This document shows, piece by piece, positions 47,841-56,758 of a stretch of 64,000 nucleotides of DNA; within the stretch, counting starts at the first letter, position 1, and each line of letters starts with the position of its first letter. The notes under the pieces were generated by a model. The model was not told where the DNA came from and did not search any database. It saw only the letters and a program-made list of their open reading frames with translations. The position numbers and the translations under genes were made by a program. Source of the stretch: Pseudanabaenaceae cyanobacterium SKYG29 (lineage in GTDB: Bacteria; Cyanobacteriota; Cyanobacteriia; Pseudanabaenales; Pseudanabaenaceae); NCBI GenBank assembly GCA_025055675.1, contig JANWWT010000003.1, forward strand, positions 1 to 64,000, read 5' to 3'.

Positions 47841-49358
47841 ATGAAAGATGAACTGCTAATCCTGCTAAAGGCGCAATATCCCTTGATCCACCTGGTCACT
47901 CCCGAAGAGGAGCGGGCGGAGAAAGTAATCGCTGACCTGGCACAAAAAGAATTAAATCGCAGCGTCTATGTCTGGACAATTACCAGGGGTTTAGTGGATT
48001 TACAACAGAAGGAAAATCAAAACCCAGTGCATTCTAGTACTAAGGCGATCGACCCTGCCCTGCACTGGATTATGGCACAAAAGAACCCTGCTATTTACGT
48101 CCTCAAAGATTTTCATCCCTACATTGCCAATCCTGAGGTGACAAGACTGCTGCGGGATACAATTCGGGAATTCAAAAACAGTGAAAAGGCAATAATTCTA
48201 CTGTCTCCCTTCCAAATGGCTATTCCCCCCGAGATTGAGAAGGACATAGTGGTGCTAGATTTGCCCCTACCTTCGGTGGAGGAATTGGAGGCGGTACTCG
48301 ATCGGCAGTTGCTGGCTAACAAATGTCGGCGGTTGAGCGGGGAGGCAAGGGAAAAGTTGGTAAGAGCCGTTTTGGGTTTGACCCACGATGAAGCGGAGAA
48401 AGTCTATCGTAAGGCTTACGTCTCTAATGGGAAACTAACGGAACAAGAAGTAGAGATTGTTTTATCAGAAAAGCAGCAAATTATTCGCCGCAACGGCATT
48501 TTAGAGTATCTGCCCCCTGAAGAGGGTATGGAGGCGGTAGGGGGGTTAGAGGAGCTAAAGGACTGGCTCCAGAAGCGAGCAAATGCCTTTTCCCAGAAAG
48601 CCCGTGCCTATGGTTTACCCCAGCCCAAGGGCATTCTCTTACTGGGGGTACCTGGTTGTGGCAAGTCCCTGATTGCCCGCACGACGGCACAATTGTGGTC
48701 GTTGCCTCTGATTCGCTTAGACATAGGGAGGGTATACGATGGCTCAATGGTAGGGCGATCGGAGGCGAATCTAAGGGGGGCATTGAAGGTAGCAGAATCC
48801 CTAGCGCCAGTTATTCTCTTCATCGATGAAATTGATAAAGCTTTTGCGGGGGGTGGCAGTTCTGTGGATTCTGATGGTGGTACCTCCTCTCGTATCTTTG
48901 GCACGTTTCTGACCTGGATGCAGGACAAGAAGTCCCCTGTATTTGTGATGGCGACTGCTAACCGTATTGACAAGTTGCCGGCAGAATTTCTACGCAAGGG
49001 GCGCTTTGATGAATTGTTCTTTGTGGATTTACCCAGCTTTAGGGAACGGGAGGAAATCTTTAGAATTCACCTGAAGAAGCGGCGGCAGGATATATCCCGT
49101 TTCGATGTGGCGGAGTTAGCGGCAAACACGGAGGGCTATTCTGGTGCTGAGATTGAACAGGCAGTTATTGCCGCCATGTATGAAGCTTTTGCTCAAGACC
49201 GGGAGTTTGGGCAGTTGGATGTTCTAGCAGCGATTAAATCGACTACGCCCCTCTCCCGTACTATGACTGAGCAGATGTCTGCCCTACGGGACTGGGCAAG
49301 GACGCGTGCCCGACCAGCGGCAGCACCGATCGCGGAATATCAGCGATTGGAGTTCTAA
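47841..49358 (+). CDS. ycf46: AAA-family ATPase Ycf46
   Basis: A 505-residue protein with the Ycf46 N-terminal domain (KAQYPLIHLVTPEEERAEKVI) and a single AAA module: Walker A GVPGCGKSLIA near residue 268, Walker B VILFIDEIDKAF, and sensor/arginine-finger region MATANRIDKLPAEFLRKGRFDELF. Ycf46 is conserved in cyanobacteria and some algal plastids and has been linked to inorganic-carbon utilisation in Synechocystis; its substrate is not known. It precedes ycf35 by 100 bases. Confidence 0.9.
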   Translation: MKDELLILLKAQYPLIHLVTPEEERAEKVIADLAQKELNRSVYVWTITRGLVDLQQKENQNPVHSSTKAIDPALHWIMAQKNPAIYVLKDFHPYIANPEVTRLLRDTIREFKNSEKAIILLSPFQMAIPPEIEKDIVVLDLPLPSVEELEAVLDRQLLANKCRRLSGEAREKLVRAVLGLTHDEAEKVYRKAYVSNGKLTEQEVEIVLSEKQQIIRRNGILEYLPPEEGMEAVGGLEELKDWLQKRANAFSQKARAYGLPQPKGILLLGVPGCGKSLIARTTAQLWSLPLIRLDIGRVYDGSMVGRSEANLRGALKVAESLAPVILFIDEIDKAFAGGGSSVDSDGGTSSRIFGTFLTWMQDKKSPVFVMATANRIDKLPAEFLRKGRFDELFFVDLPSFREREEIFRIHLKKRRQDISRFDVAELAANTEGYSGAEIEQAVIAAMYEAFAQDREFGQLDVLAAIKSTTPLSRTMTEQMSALRDWARTRARPAAAPIAEYQRLEF

Positions 49359-49458
49359 GGCTTTCCTGGTAGCAATACCGGGTAAGGCTAGTCACCACTC
49401 ACCATGATGACTAGCAGTTTGTTCACCGTTACACAACTTTACAAGGAGTAAATCTATT

Positions 49459-49812
49459 ATGTCTCATTTCAGCACTTTGCGCACAAAAGTTTCTAACGCC
49501 GAAATCCTCAAGCAGTCTCTGCGGGATTTGGGTCTGACCGTGAAGACCGATGCTGACGTGCGTGGTTACAACGGTCAACGTCTCCGCGCTGACATTGTGG
49601 CTGTTTTGGAAGGCGACTACGACCTGGGTTGGACTCGCAACAGCGATGGTACCTTTGACCTGATTGCTGACCTCTGGGGTGTGGCTAAGAAGCACAACCA
49701 AACTGAGCTGATCAACGCCATCAACCAGAAGTATGCCATCAACAAGACCTTGGCTGAAGTTAAGCAAGCTGGCTTGAGCGGCGCTAAGGTACAGATGGTA
49801 GTCCAAAAGTAA
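49459..49812 (+). CDS. ycf35: DUF1257 protein Ycf35
   Basis: A 117-residue protein with the standard start MSHFSTLRTKVSNAEILKQSLRDLG and RADIVAVLEGDYDLGWTRNSDGTFDLIADLWG, the DUF1257/Ycf35 pattern. An AAGGAG site precedes the ATG. Codon use is strongly biased, suggesting high expression. Function unknown. In other cyanobacteria it is commonly followed by small DUF2997 and ferredoxin genes; here a terminator follows immediately. Confidence 0.9.
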   Translation: MSHFSTLRTKVSNAEILKQSLRDLGLTVKTDADVRGYNGQRLRADIVAVLEGDYDLGWTRNSDGTFDLIADLWGVAKKHNQTELINAINQKYAINKTLAEVKQAGLSGAKVQMVVQK

Positions 49813-49834
49813 GCTTCCTCCAGTTGCGTGTCTG

Positions 49835-49868
49835 AGGGTGGTCTCCGCGGGAGGCTGCCCTATTTTTT
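49835..49868 (+). terminator. Rho-independent terminator after ycf35
   Basis: A 12-bp stem (49835-49846 with 49850-49861, three wobble pairs) around a GCG loop, followed by A and six T residues. Confidence 0.88.
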
Positions 49869-49876
49869 AGTACAGG

Positions 49877-50203
49877 CTAGGGGCAAGGGGGAGCGACTTG
49901 TGCAAAGCAGTTGTCCTGTAAATTTTTGATAAAATCTCCCAAGGCTAGGAGTTGGGCAGGGTTAAGACGGTAGTACATCCAGCGTCCTTGTTGTCTTGCG
50001 CGGATTAAATTAGCATCCCGCAATACCTTTAGATGGAAGGAGAGTTTAGACTGACTGACGGCTAAACGTTCGCAGAGATCGCATACGCACAATTCCCGTT
50101 TTTGTAATAGGGTGACAATTTGGAGGCGAAGAGGATCAGACAGGGCATGGAAACCCGCTACTATTAATCCCTTGTCAATCTGGCAGTCAGTTAGGGCTGT
50201 CAT
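49877..50203 (-). CDS. ArsR/SmtB-family metalloregulator
   Basis: A 108-residue winged-helix repressor. The metal site ELCVCDLCERL (three Cys) matches the arsenite/antimonite site of ArsR, and the recognition helix VSQSKLSFHLKVLRDANLIRARQQGRWMYYRL follows. Two more cysteines lie near the C-terminus (DNCFAQVAPPC), as in some arsenic sensors. No arsenite pump, arsenate reductase or other metal gene lies next to it; upstream is an IS605-like relic. The target operon may be elsewhere or lost. Confidence 0.88.
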   Translation of the reverse strand: MTALTDCQIDKGLIVAGFHALSDPLRLQIVTLLQKRELCVCDLCERLAVSQSKLSFHLKVLRDANLIRARQQGRWMYYRLNPAQLLALGDFIKNLQDNCFAQVAPPCP

Positions 50204-50290
50204 AGGGTGAATGAGATGATTCTGTTTACTTAAGATTAGCCTTAGATCGGAATTGTTCCTCTGCTCAACAATAGGGTTATCAAGAAATTT

Positions 50291-50407
50291 GGGGCTAAAA
50301 CCCCGCCCTTTAGGGTCGGTCGGACGTGTTCGGTGGTCGGCAAGGCTCCCGAGGCGTTGCGTTGAAGCGTCAAGAATCTTTGTCCTTTAGGACAAGGAGT
50401 ATGTCAA
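50291..50407 (+). mobile_element. IS200/IS605-type miniature element or relic (no transposase)
   Basis: A hairpin-rich 117-base stretch. Left part: GGGGCTAAAACCCC and a CCGCCC/GGG-type hairpin. Right part: AAGAATC, then the hairpin TTGTCC-TTTA-GGACAA (50380-50395) and the end GGAGTATGTCAA (50396-50407). This right end is the form I know from IS200/IS605 elements in cyanobacteria. A subfamily-2 copy of the dispersed repeat lies inside (50335-50356). The TCA at 50404-50406 is the Uma2 stop codon. No tnpA or tnpB sequence remains. Confidence 0.7.
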
Positions 50408-51093
50408 TGAGCGAGGCGCTCCATCCACCATTGACCGAGTTGGCTGTGGTCTAGGGTCTGACTTTTCTGTAAGGCTTCTGTGACAGCCTGCAACGATAAG
50501 CCGGACAAAACAACAGATTCACCGATTCTGCGGCTGCCAAGGTTACTTTCGATGGCAAAGGCAAAAATTTCCAGTCTTTGGGCATCCACGACCCAATACT
50601 CGCGAATGCCTATTTCTTCATATAGCATCCGCTTGATGCCCAGGTCGTCTGCTAAAGAAGTGTCCGCTACTTCAATTACTAAGTCAGGCGGCTGGTATTC
50701 CTCCAGGTTGACAATACAACTGCCTGTAGGCACCTGCAATTCCAGAAAGTAACAGAACACATCTGGTTGAAACTCGCACACTGCTTCCTTGCGATAGCTG
50801 GTATTCACAAAAGCGCGATAAGGGATGGCGCGCAGTGTGCAATAGAAACTCAGCAAAAGCAGGATGACCGCGTTGATGTCACCGTGCTGCGCCCCCACAC
50901 CCATAACAAGTTGATAGGCTCCTTGCCAGTAATAAGCTTTAGCGTACTGGTAAGCTGGCTGCTGCAACAATACTAAGAAGTCTTCCCAGGTACCAGCCCG
51001 CCAGGTCGGCAGAACTGCAGTAGCGGTAGTCATTTTTTCCTTATCTGCCCCAACTGTGGTTTTATTGCTTGCCGTGACCAAGCAGCTGCTCAT
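50404..51093 (-). CDS. Uma2-family putative restriction-endonuclease-fold protein
   Basis: A 229-residue protein of the DUF820/Uma2 family, very abundant in cyanobacteria. The PD-(D/E)XK-like core appears as FQPDVFCYF and PDLVIEVADTSLADDLGIKRMLYEEIGIREYWVVD, with the Asp, Glu and Lys of the fold. The biological role of these proteins is unsettled. A start at 51033 (MTTATAV) is also possible. The stop codon lies within the right end of the IS605-like relic, so the insertion may have altered the C-terminus. Confidence 0.85.
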   Translation of the reverse strand: MSSCLVTASNKTTVGADKEKMTTATAVLPTWRAGTWEDFLVLLQQPAYQYAKAYYWQGAYQLVMGVGAQHGDINAVILLLLSFYCTLRAIPYRAFVNTSYRKEAVCEFQPDVFCYFLELQVPTGSCIVNLEEYQPPDLVIEVADTSLADDLGIKRMLYEEIGIREYWVVDAQRLEIFAFAIESNLGSRRIGESVVLSGLSLQAVTEALQKSQTLDHSQLGQWWMERLAH

Positions 51094-51145
51094 GTGATTC
51101 TACAACGTGGAAAGGGAAAGAGGCAACCTGAACTGGTAAGCGTTG

Positions 51146-51220
51146 TCGCGACTCGGGAGCCCCGTCGACGGATGAACCAAGAACAAGAATCCACGTCCTT
51201 TAGGACTGGGAGTATGTCAA
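51146..51220 (+). mobile_element. Solo right end of an IS200/IS605-type element
   Basis: From AAGAATC (51185) to TATGTCAA (51220) it matches the 50372-50407 end at 31 of 36 bases with no gaps, including the hairpin GTCC-TTTA-GGAC and the GGGAGTATGTCAA terminus. A sequence related to repeat subfamily 2 precedes it (51146-51170, minus strand). The next base begins the stop codon of the GNAT gene. No left end is seen. Confidence 0.65.
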
Positions 51221-51703
51221 CTAGCCTAGAGCTTTTCTTAGCAGTAAACGATCGGGACGAAACCACCGCTTTTCCACTTGACAGCACTCAAATCCCGATC
51301 GGTAGTACAGTTTCTGGGCAATTTTATTGCTAGCCAAAACGTGGAGATAGAGGTAGGGAAAATGCCAATTCAGAATCATCTCTTCCGAGGCTTGTAATAA
51401 TTTTGTAGCAATACCCTGACCACGCCAACGGGGATGCACAGCTAAATTAAATAGATAAGGTACTCTACCAATTGCCATGGTGCGCACAGAGATTTCTACA
51501 GTTCCGATTACCTGCCCATAGCTGAGGGCAACGACACAGAGATAATGACTATTGGGTTCCTGGAAGCGACTTTGTACATCCAATGCTACTAGTAAATCCA
51601 TGAGGGGTGCTAGCCACTGTGCCCAGGGATAAAAGGTTAAACTGAGTAACTGTCCGATACCGTAAGTATCAAGATATTGGGCGCGGCGAATACACAGGGG
51701 CAT
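51221..51703 (-). CDS. GNAT-family N-acetyltransferase
   Basis: A 160-residue acetyltransferase. The acetyl-CoA loop is RWRGQGIATKLLQ (Q/RxxGxG/A) after YLFNLAVHP, and LHVLASNKIAQKLYYRSGFE closes the domain, like RimI-type enzymes. The substrate is unknown. Its stop codon directly abuts the IS605-like right end. It diverges from purQ with a short gap. Confidence 0.85.
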   Translation of the reverse strand: MPLCIRRAQYLDTYGIGQLLSLTFYPWAQWLAPLMDLLVALDVQSRFQEPNSHYLCVVALSYGQVIGTVEISVRTMAIGRVPYLFNLAVHPRWRGQGIATKLLQASEEMILNWHFPYLYLHVLASNKIAQKLYYRSGFECCQVEKRWFRPDRLLLRKALG

Positions 51704-51771
51704 AAAAATTCGGTGCGGGCCTATTGTTTAACTCCAGCATATACTCAATACCAAAGTTGCAGGGACTAAGC

Positions 51772-52440
51772 ATGAAATTCGGTGTGGTGGTGTTTCCCGG
51801 TTCTAATTGCGATCGGGATGTGGCTTGGGTAACGCAGGGTCTGTTGGGACAGAAAACTGTTTATCTATGGCATCGGGAAAGTGCCTTGGCGGGGGTGGAT
51901 GTTGTCATTTTGCCGGGGGGTTTTAGCTATGGCGATTACCTCAGGTGTGGGGCTCTAGCCCGATCGGCTCCTATCCTGCGTGCGGTAGTGGATCATGCTC
52001 ACAGGGGGGGCTATGTCCTGGGTATTTGCAATGGGTTTCAGATTTTAACGGAAGTGGGGCTACTGCCGGGAGCATTGGTGCGTAACCGCAACTTGCACTT
52101 CATCTGCGATCGGGTGCGGCTGCGCGTGGAAAGAACAGATTTATCCTGGACGCGGAACTACGACCTGCACCAGATAATTACTCTACCAATTGCCCACGGG
52201 GAAGGCTGTTACTACGCTGATAGGGAAACTCTGACTAGATTGCAAGACAACCGACAAGTAGTTTGGCGTTATGTTGATAATCCCAATGGTTCCCTGCAGG
52301 ATATTGCCGGTATCTGTAATCCCCAGGGCAATGTTTTGGGTATGATGCCCCATCCGGAACGGGCAGCTGATAGGGACTTGGGAAGCACCGATGGCTTGGG
52401 TTTGTTTACGGGACTGCTGGCTAGCCGTATCGCTGTTTGA
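51772..52440 (+). CDS. purQ: Phosphoribosylformylglycinamidine synthase, glutaminase subunit
   Basis: 222 residues from ATG 51772 ([16 protein letters not shown]); an extension to 51724 has no support. A class I glutamine amidotransferase with Cys in GICNGFQ and the His-Glu in MPHPERA. It supplies ammonia to PurL in purine synthesis. The small purS gene, usually directly upstream in cyanobacteria, is not here. Its 3' end overlaps the convergent SemiSWEET gene by 20 bases. Confidence 0.95.
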   Translation: MKFGVVVFPGSNCDRDVAWVTQGLLGQKTVYLWHRESALAGVDVVILPGGFSYGDYLRCGALARSAPILRAVVDHAHRGGYVLGICNGFQILTEVGLLPGALVRNRNLHFICDRVRLRVERTDLSWTRNYDLHQIITLPIAHGEGCYYADRETLTRLQDNRQVVWRYVDNPNGSLQDIAGICNPQGNVLGMMPHPERAADRDLGSTDGLGLFTGLLASRIAV

Positions 52441-52675
52441 AAAAGAGCATGGTCAAAGTCAGAGCTAGGGTCACGGCATTAGCCGCAATCACAGGCATGG
52501 CTTTAATCACTAAACCGTAGATCAACCACAGAAAAATGCCTAAGTTGAGACCAATTAAAGTAGTGAGGGATAAATCCTTAGTCGAGCGGGTCTGCCAAAC
52601 TTTGATCACTTGGGGTAAAAAAGAAAGAGTAGTCAAGGTGGCTGCCACATAGCCCAAAATGTCAACCCATGCCAT
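52421..52675 (-). CDS. SemiSWEET sugar transporter
   Basis: An 84-residue protein with three membrane helices and the PQ-loop motif [19 protein letters not shown] in helix one, typical of bacterial SemiSWEETs, which dimerise to form a sugar uniporter. It diverges by 20 bases from a sugar-type ABC binding protein, a suggestive neighbour, although direction and start spacing do not make them one operon. Substrate unknown. Confidence 0.88.
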   Translation of the reverse strand: MAWVDILGYVAATLTTLSFLPQVIKVWQTRSTKDLSLTTLIGLNLGIFLWLIYGLVIKAMPVIAANAVTLALTLTMLFFKQRYG

Positions 52676-52695
52676 ACCGTACCCAATAAACCCCC

Positions 52696-53958
52696 ATGAT
52701 TGTACAGAAAATTAAATCGATCGGGCTATGGCTTCTCCTCCCTTTCCTCTTACTTTTGTGCAGTGGCTGTGGACAGGTTTCCCCTAAACCCCCTGTGCAT
52801 ATCACCCTGTGGCATGGGGTTAATCCCCCCAGTAATCGAGAAGTTCTCCAACGGTTGGTGGATAAGTTCAATCAGTCGCAAACTGAAGTTTTTGTCGAGG
52901 CAATTTATGTGGGGCAACCAGACCAACAAATTCCCAAAATTTTAGCGGCGGTAGTGGGCAATGCTCCCCCCGACTTGCTGTGGTACAACCCCACCCTCAC
53001 AGGCAGATTGGTAGAACTAGACGCTATCGCACCGATCGATGACTACCTCAACAACTCCCCTGTTGCCGTTGACCTTGACCCCGCCCTCCGATCGACTATG
53101 TCCCTAGAGGGTCACCTGTGGTCAATTCCCTTTGGCACGAATAACGTTGCTCTGTTTTACCGCCCTAGTTTGTTCCGAGAGGCTGGGATCAAAGAATTGC
53201 CCCGCACCTGGCGCGACTTAGAAGCCGTTGCCGCCCAACTCACCCGTGATATTGATGGGGATGGCAAAACCGATCGCTATGCTCTCCTTTTACCCCTGGG
53301 CAAAGGGGAATTTACCGTGTTTATTTGGCTGCCTTTTTTATGGAGTACGGGGGCAGAACTTTTACCGCGATTAGATAGCCCAGGAGCGATCGAGGCGTTG
53401 ACCCTCTGGCAAAATCTTGTCAAAACAGGAAAAGCCTTACTCTCCCAACCAGAGCGGGGTTATGAAGAGGAAAATTTTTTTGCCGGGAGAGTAGCAATGC
53501 AGATTAGTGGTTCCTGGGCACTGCGGTATATCGCCAGCAAGGGAATTGACTATGGGGTGATGCCCCTACCCTACGCTCGTATCCCAACTACGGTAGTTGG
53601 GGGAGAAAACCTGTTTATGCTCAAGACCAACCCGCAACGGCAAAAACTCGCCTGGAAATTCATGGAGTATGTGCTCAGTGAGGAATTCCAGACGGAATGG
53701 GCTATCGGCACGGGCTATCTCCCCGTCAACCTCAGAGCACAGCGTCATCCCCGTTACCAAACCTATCTGCAGGAAAACCCCGCCATGGGCATTTTTCTCA
53801 GGCAAATGTCTGCAGGCAAAAGCCGACCCCTGGTCTACAGCTACCCCCGTCTGTCGGAAAATTTGGGCAGAGCGATCGAGCAAGTTTTACTAGGCAAGCA
53901 AACCCCTGCCCAAGCCCTAGCCCAGGCACAGCAGCGCCTACAAGGGACATTAAAATAA
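52696..53958 (+). CDS. Extracellular sugar-type ABC transporter substrate-binding lipoprotein
   Basis: A 420-residue solute-binding protein of the MalE/UgpB family. The N-terminal hydrophobic segment ends LCSGCGQ, an atypical lipobox with Cys at -3. Body features ITLWHGVNPPS, WSIPFGTNNVALFYRP and RVAMQISGSWALRYI are typical for the GgtB/UgpB group (glucosylglycerol, glycerol-3-phosphate or sugars). No permease or ATPase genes lie nearby, so the partners are encoded elsewhere and the substrate is undetermined. Confidence 0.88.
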   Translation: MIVQKIKSIGLWLLLPFLLLLCSGCGQVSPKPPVHITLWHGVNPPSNREVLQRLVDKFNQSQTEVFVEAIYVGQPDQQIPKILAAVVGNAPPDLLWYNPTLTGRLVELDAIAPIDDYLNNSPVAVDLDPALRSTMSLEGHLWSIPFGTNNVALFYRPSLFREAGIKELPRTWRDLEAVAAQLTRDIDGDGKTDRYALLLPLGKGEFTVFIWLPFLWSTGAELLPRLDSPGAIEALTLWQNLVKTGKALLSQPERGYEEENFFAGRVAMQISGSWALRYIASKGIDYGVMPLPYARIPTTVVGGENLFMLKTNPQRQKLAWKFMEYVLSEEFQTEWAIGTGYLPVNLRAQRHPRYQTYLQENPAMGIFLRQMSAGKSRPLVYSYPRLSENLGRAIEQVLLGKQTPAQALAQAQQRLQGTLK

Positions 53959-54075
53959 ACAAACATCTCTGGTCAGAAGGAGGAAAGTGGGATTAGAATA
54001 GGTTAATGTTAAGAGTAACAGGCAAGCAAAGTCCTGCTCTGAGCATCGGTAAAACTGAGTGAAAAGGCAAAGGCG

Positions 54076-54387
54076 ATGTTGCATCGGAAAATCTACCAAC
54101 TGTGTGAAGCTAAGAGCGACGTGTGGATTTATCTGAAAGACCAGGGACGTTTAGTGGAACGGGCAAAAATCTTAGATATTGAGGGAGATGTAGTAACAAT
54201 TCGCTACGAGACCGAGGAAGAGGACGAAGTCTGCGCCTGGGAAGAGATGGTAAGACTGGACAGCATTGGCAGTATCTCTAAGCGTATCTCCTCTGTACCC
54301 CGCACCCATGTTGACCCCGCCGACATCCCCACGGCTGAGGAGTGCCACCCTTCGGAACAAATTCGCCCTGATTCCGAGAAAAAATAG
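54076..54387 (+). CDS. Small conserved cyanobacterial protein (probably DUF6679)
   Basis: A 103-residue protein whose first 70 residues form a compact beta-rich domain: LHRKIYQLCEAKSDVWIYLKDQGRLVERAKILDIEGDVVTIRYETEEEDEVCAWEEMVRLDSIG. I believe this corresponds to DUF6679, but I cannot check. The remaining third is polar and probably disordered. It ends 24 bases before rqcH and may be co-transcribed with it. Function unknown. Confidence 0.7.
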   Translation: MLHRKIYQLCEAKSDVWIYLKDQGRLVERAKILDIEGDVVTIRYETEEEDEVCAWEEMVRLDSIGSISKRISSVPRTHVDPADIPTAEECHPSEQIRPDSEKK

Positions 54388-54411
54388 GAACCTTACCCCA
54401 GGGGAGCGTTT

Positions 54412-56135
54412 ATGCAACCCGTTGACTACACTACCCTCGCCCTAGTGGTGGGGGAGCTGAACAATGTGGTTGTTCCCGCTCGCTTGGAGCAGGTACGGCA
54501 GACCGATCGGTTTACCCTTTATCTGGCTCTCAAAACAGTAGTGGGGAGAAGATGGCTCACCTGTAGTTGGCATCCCCAGGCAGCGAGACTACACCTCAGT
54601 CAGTCCGTACCCAAACTACCTGATACTTTTACCTTTAGTCAGCAGATTTGGCATCAGGTAGGTGGATTAGCCTTAGTGGGCGTTCGCCTGCCCCAGCCCT
54701 GGGAAAGAGTAGTAGTCCTGGAGTTTGCCCCACGTCCCCAAGCTCCCATCCTCTGGAGCCTATACCTGGAAATCATGGGCAAGCATAGTAACGCTATTTT
54801 GGTCAATCACAACAACACGATCGTTACCGCTGCCCACCAGGTTAGCCCCCAGCAGTCCCGCCCTCGTCCCATCCTCACTGGGGAAAATTACGTATTTCCC
54901 CCCTCCCAATTACTCCCCAGTCCCAATCTGGCAGAATCTTTTACCAGTTGGCAGGAACGATTGGCCGTCCTAGAAGAACCGATCGCTAAAGTTCTCTTCT
55001 TACGTTATCGCGGTCTCGGCAAGCACCTAGCAGAGGAACTGTGTCAGAGAGCAGGTATCACCCCCGGTCTCCTCACCAGTCAATTACATCAATTGCAATG
55101 GCAGGCATTGTGGCAAAGCTGGCAATTTTGGTTGCACTGTTTAAGTGAGCACAAATATAGCTGGCAGGAGTGGGAAAAGAGTTACTCCGTGTTGCCCAAG
55201 GAGGAAAACGATCGACCGAATATCTCCCTCAGTCAGCAGTTGGAACAGTACTATACGCGCTACCTCCAGTTAGAAACTGGTAAGCAACTTGCCCATCGGT
55301 TGCATCAGATTGTGAGTGTTCAGCAACAAAAACTAACAGAGAAAATCAAGGAATTGCAGACCAAGTTACAGCAGTCGGAGCAAGCCGACACAATTAAACA
55401 CCAAGCTGACTTGCTCATGGCCAATCTGCATCTAGTCAGCCATGGCGTGGCAACCGTTAGATTGCGGGACTTTGGCAACGATGGAGAAGTAGAAATCAAA
55501 CTTGATCCTGCCCTTACTCCCAGTCAAAATGCCCAAAAGCTCTACAAAGTTTACCAAAAACAAAAACGTGCCCGCGATGTGATTCGCCCACTACTACAAA
55601 AAAACCAACAGGAACTAGACTACTTAAGCAACATTGATACAGCCCTCACCTACTTGGAAGGACATGAGCTAGAACTATTAAAGGAAATCCAACAGGAGCT
55701 AATAGAAAATGGCTATGGCAAAGTCTCAGAGATGGAATTTTATCGCCCCCCCAAAGCCAAGCCAGACATTAACTGCTACCGCTACCCCACCCCCCAGGGC
55801 AATGAAGTTTGGATCGGTAGAAATAACTTCCAAAATGATAGCCTGACCTTCAAAATTGCTACTGACTATGACCTGTGGTTTCATGCTTTAGAAATTCCAG
55901 GCAGCCATGTTTTACTTCGCTTAAAACCAGGACAAGAACCCGATCGGGAAGAACTGGAATTTGCTGCTAACCTAGCCGCCTTTTACAGCAAAGCCAGATA
56001 CAGTGACCAGGTGGCAGTAATTTACACCAAACCCCGCTGCGTCTTCAAACCCAAAGGGGCAAAACCAGGTATGGTTGTTTACAAAAACGAAACCCTAATC
56101 TGGGCTAGACCCCACCTAGTTTCTCTCCCTGACAA

Positions 56136-56154
<19 letters not shown>
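54412..56154 (+). CDS. rqcH: NFACT-family ribosome quality-control protein (RqcH/Rqc2 homologue)
   Basis: A 580-residue protein: N-terminal NFACT-N (MQPVDYTTLALVVGELN), a helix-hairpin-helix and coiled-coil middle (about 200-440), and an NFACT-R domain with GNEVWIGRNNFQNDSLTFKIATDYDLWFHALEIPGSHVLLRL. RqcH binds stalled 50S subunits with tRNA-Ala and adds C-terminal alanine tails in bacteria. The coding sequence ends inside the oppositely oriented initiator tRNA gene: the last six codons (NGGDRI is the tail) and the TGA at 56152-56154 lie over the tRNA acceptor and T arm. Confidence 0.9.
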
Positions 56155-56209
<55 letters not shown>

Positions 56210-56220
56210 GTGAGGACTCC

Positions 56221-56250
56221 ATTATACCAAATAAGTTGGCAGTGGGACAA
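56221..56250 (-). promoter_or_regulatory. Promoter of the initiator tRNA
   Basis: On the minus strand a perfect -10 TATAAT (56221-56226) follows TTGTCC (56245-56250) by 18 bases, placing the start a few bases before the tRNA. Confidence 0.6.
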
Positions 56251-56263
56251 AAACTTTCCCTCC

Positions 56264-56665
56264 CTAGGAAGCACCGCTATCTTCAATCAATTCGATCGGT
56301 AACCCATCTATATCAGCAATAAATGCCGTCTTATAAATCCGATCGCCAATTTTCTGTTCCCTAGGAGGCAGCAACAGCTTCAGCCTACCCAGTTTATCTG
56401 CCAAAGTTTGCAAAGTTGCCCCTAAATCCGCAACCACAAAAGACAAATGGTAATACCCCGTATAATGCTCATCAAAAAAACAATCAGGGGCAGGTTGTGG
56501 TTCGGGAATCTGCATTAACTCCAAACGGGTGCCATTACTCACCATCCAGCAAGCCAGGGTAATTCCCGCGGTAAACCGCTCCTCCACCACAAACCCCAGG
56601 CATTCATAAAAATTAATAGCCTGCCAAATATCCCCAGTCCGAATAGCAACGTGATGGAACTTCAC
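56264..56665 (-). CDS. VOC (glyoxalase) superfamily protein
   Basis: A 133-residue protein with MKFHHVAIRTGDIWQAINFYECLGFVVEER and a second unit YYHLSFVVADLGATLQTLADKL, closing with IADIDGLPIELIED carrying the metal Glu. It is a different branch of the superfamily from the 34216-34686 gene (shorter, no extended tail). Substrate unknown. It diverges from pstS across about 195 bases. Confidence 0.82.
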   Translation of the reverse strand: MKFHHVAIRTGDIWQAINFYECLGFVVEERFTAGITLACWMVSNGTRLELMQIPEPQPAPDCFFDEHYTGYYHLSFVVADLGATLQTLADKLGRLKLLLPPREQKIGDRIYKTAFIADIDGLPIELIEDSGAS

Positions 56666-56758
56666 AAAAATTTAATCTCCTAATCCACCAAATTTATTTG
56701 ATATAAGTTCATAATAGGGTAAATCAATCAACAATAGGATTAGAATTTGTTCGGCTAT

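Noticed and set aside
50204-51220. Complete IS200/IS605 element with tnpA or tnpB
   Set aside because: Only end sequences were found; the intervening ORF is a Uma2-family gene, not a transposase.
51724-51771. Upstream extension of purQ
   Set aside because: Adds 16 residues absent from the family; [16 protein letters not shown] at 51772 is the normal start.
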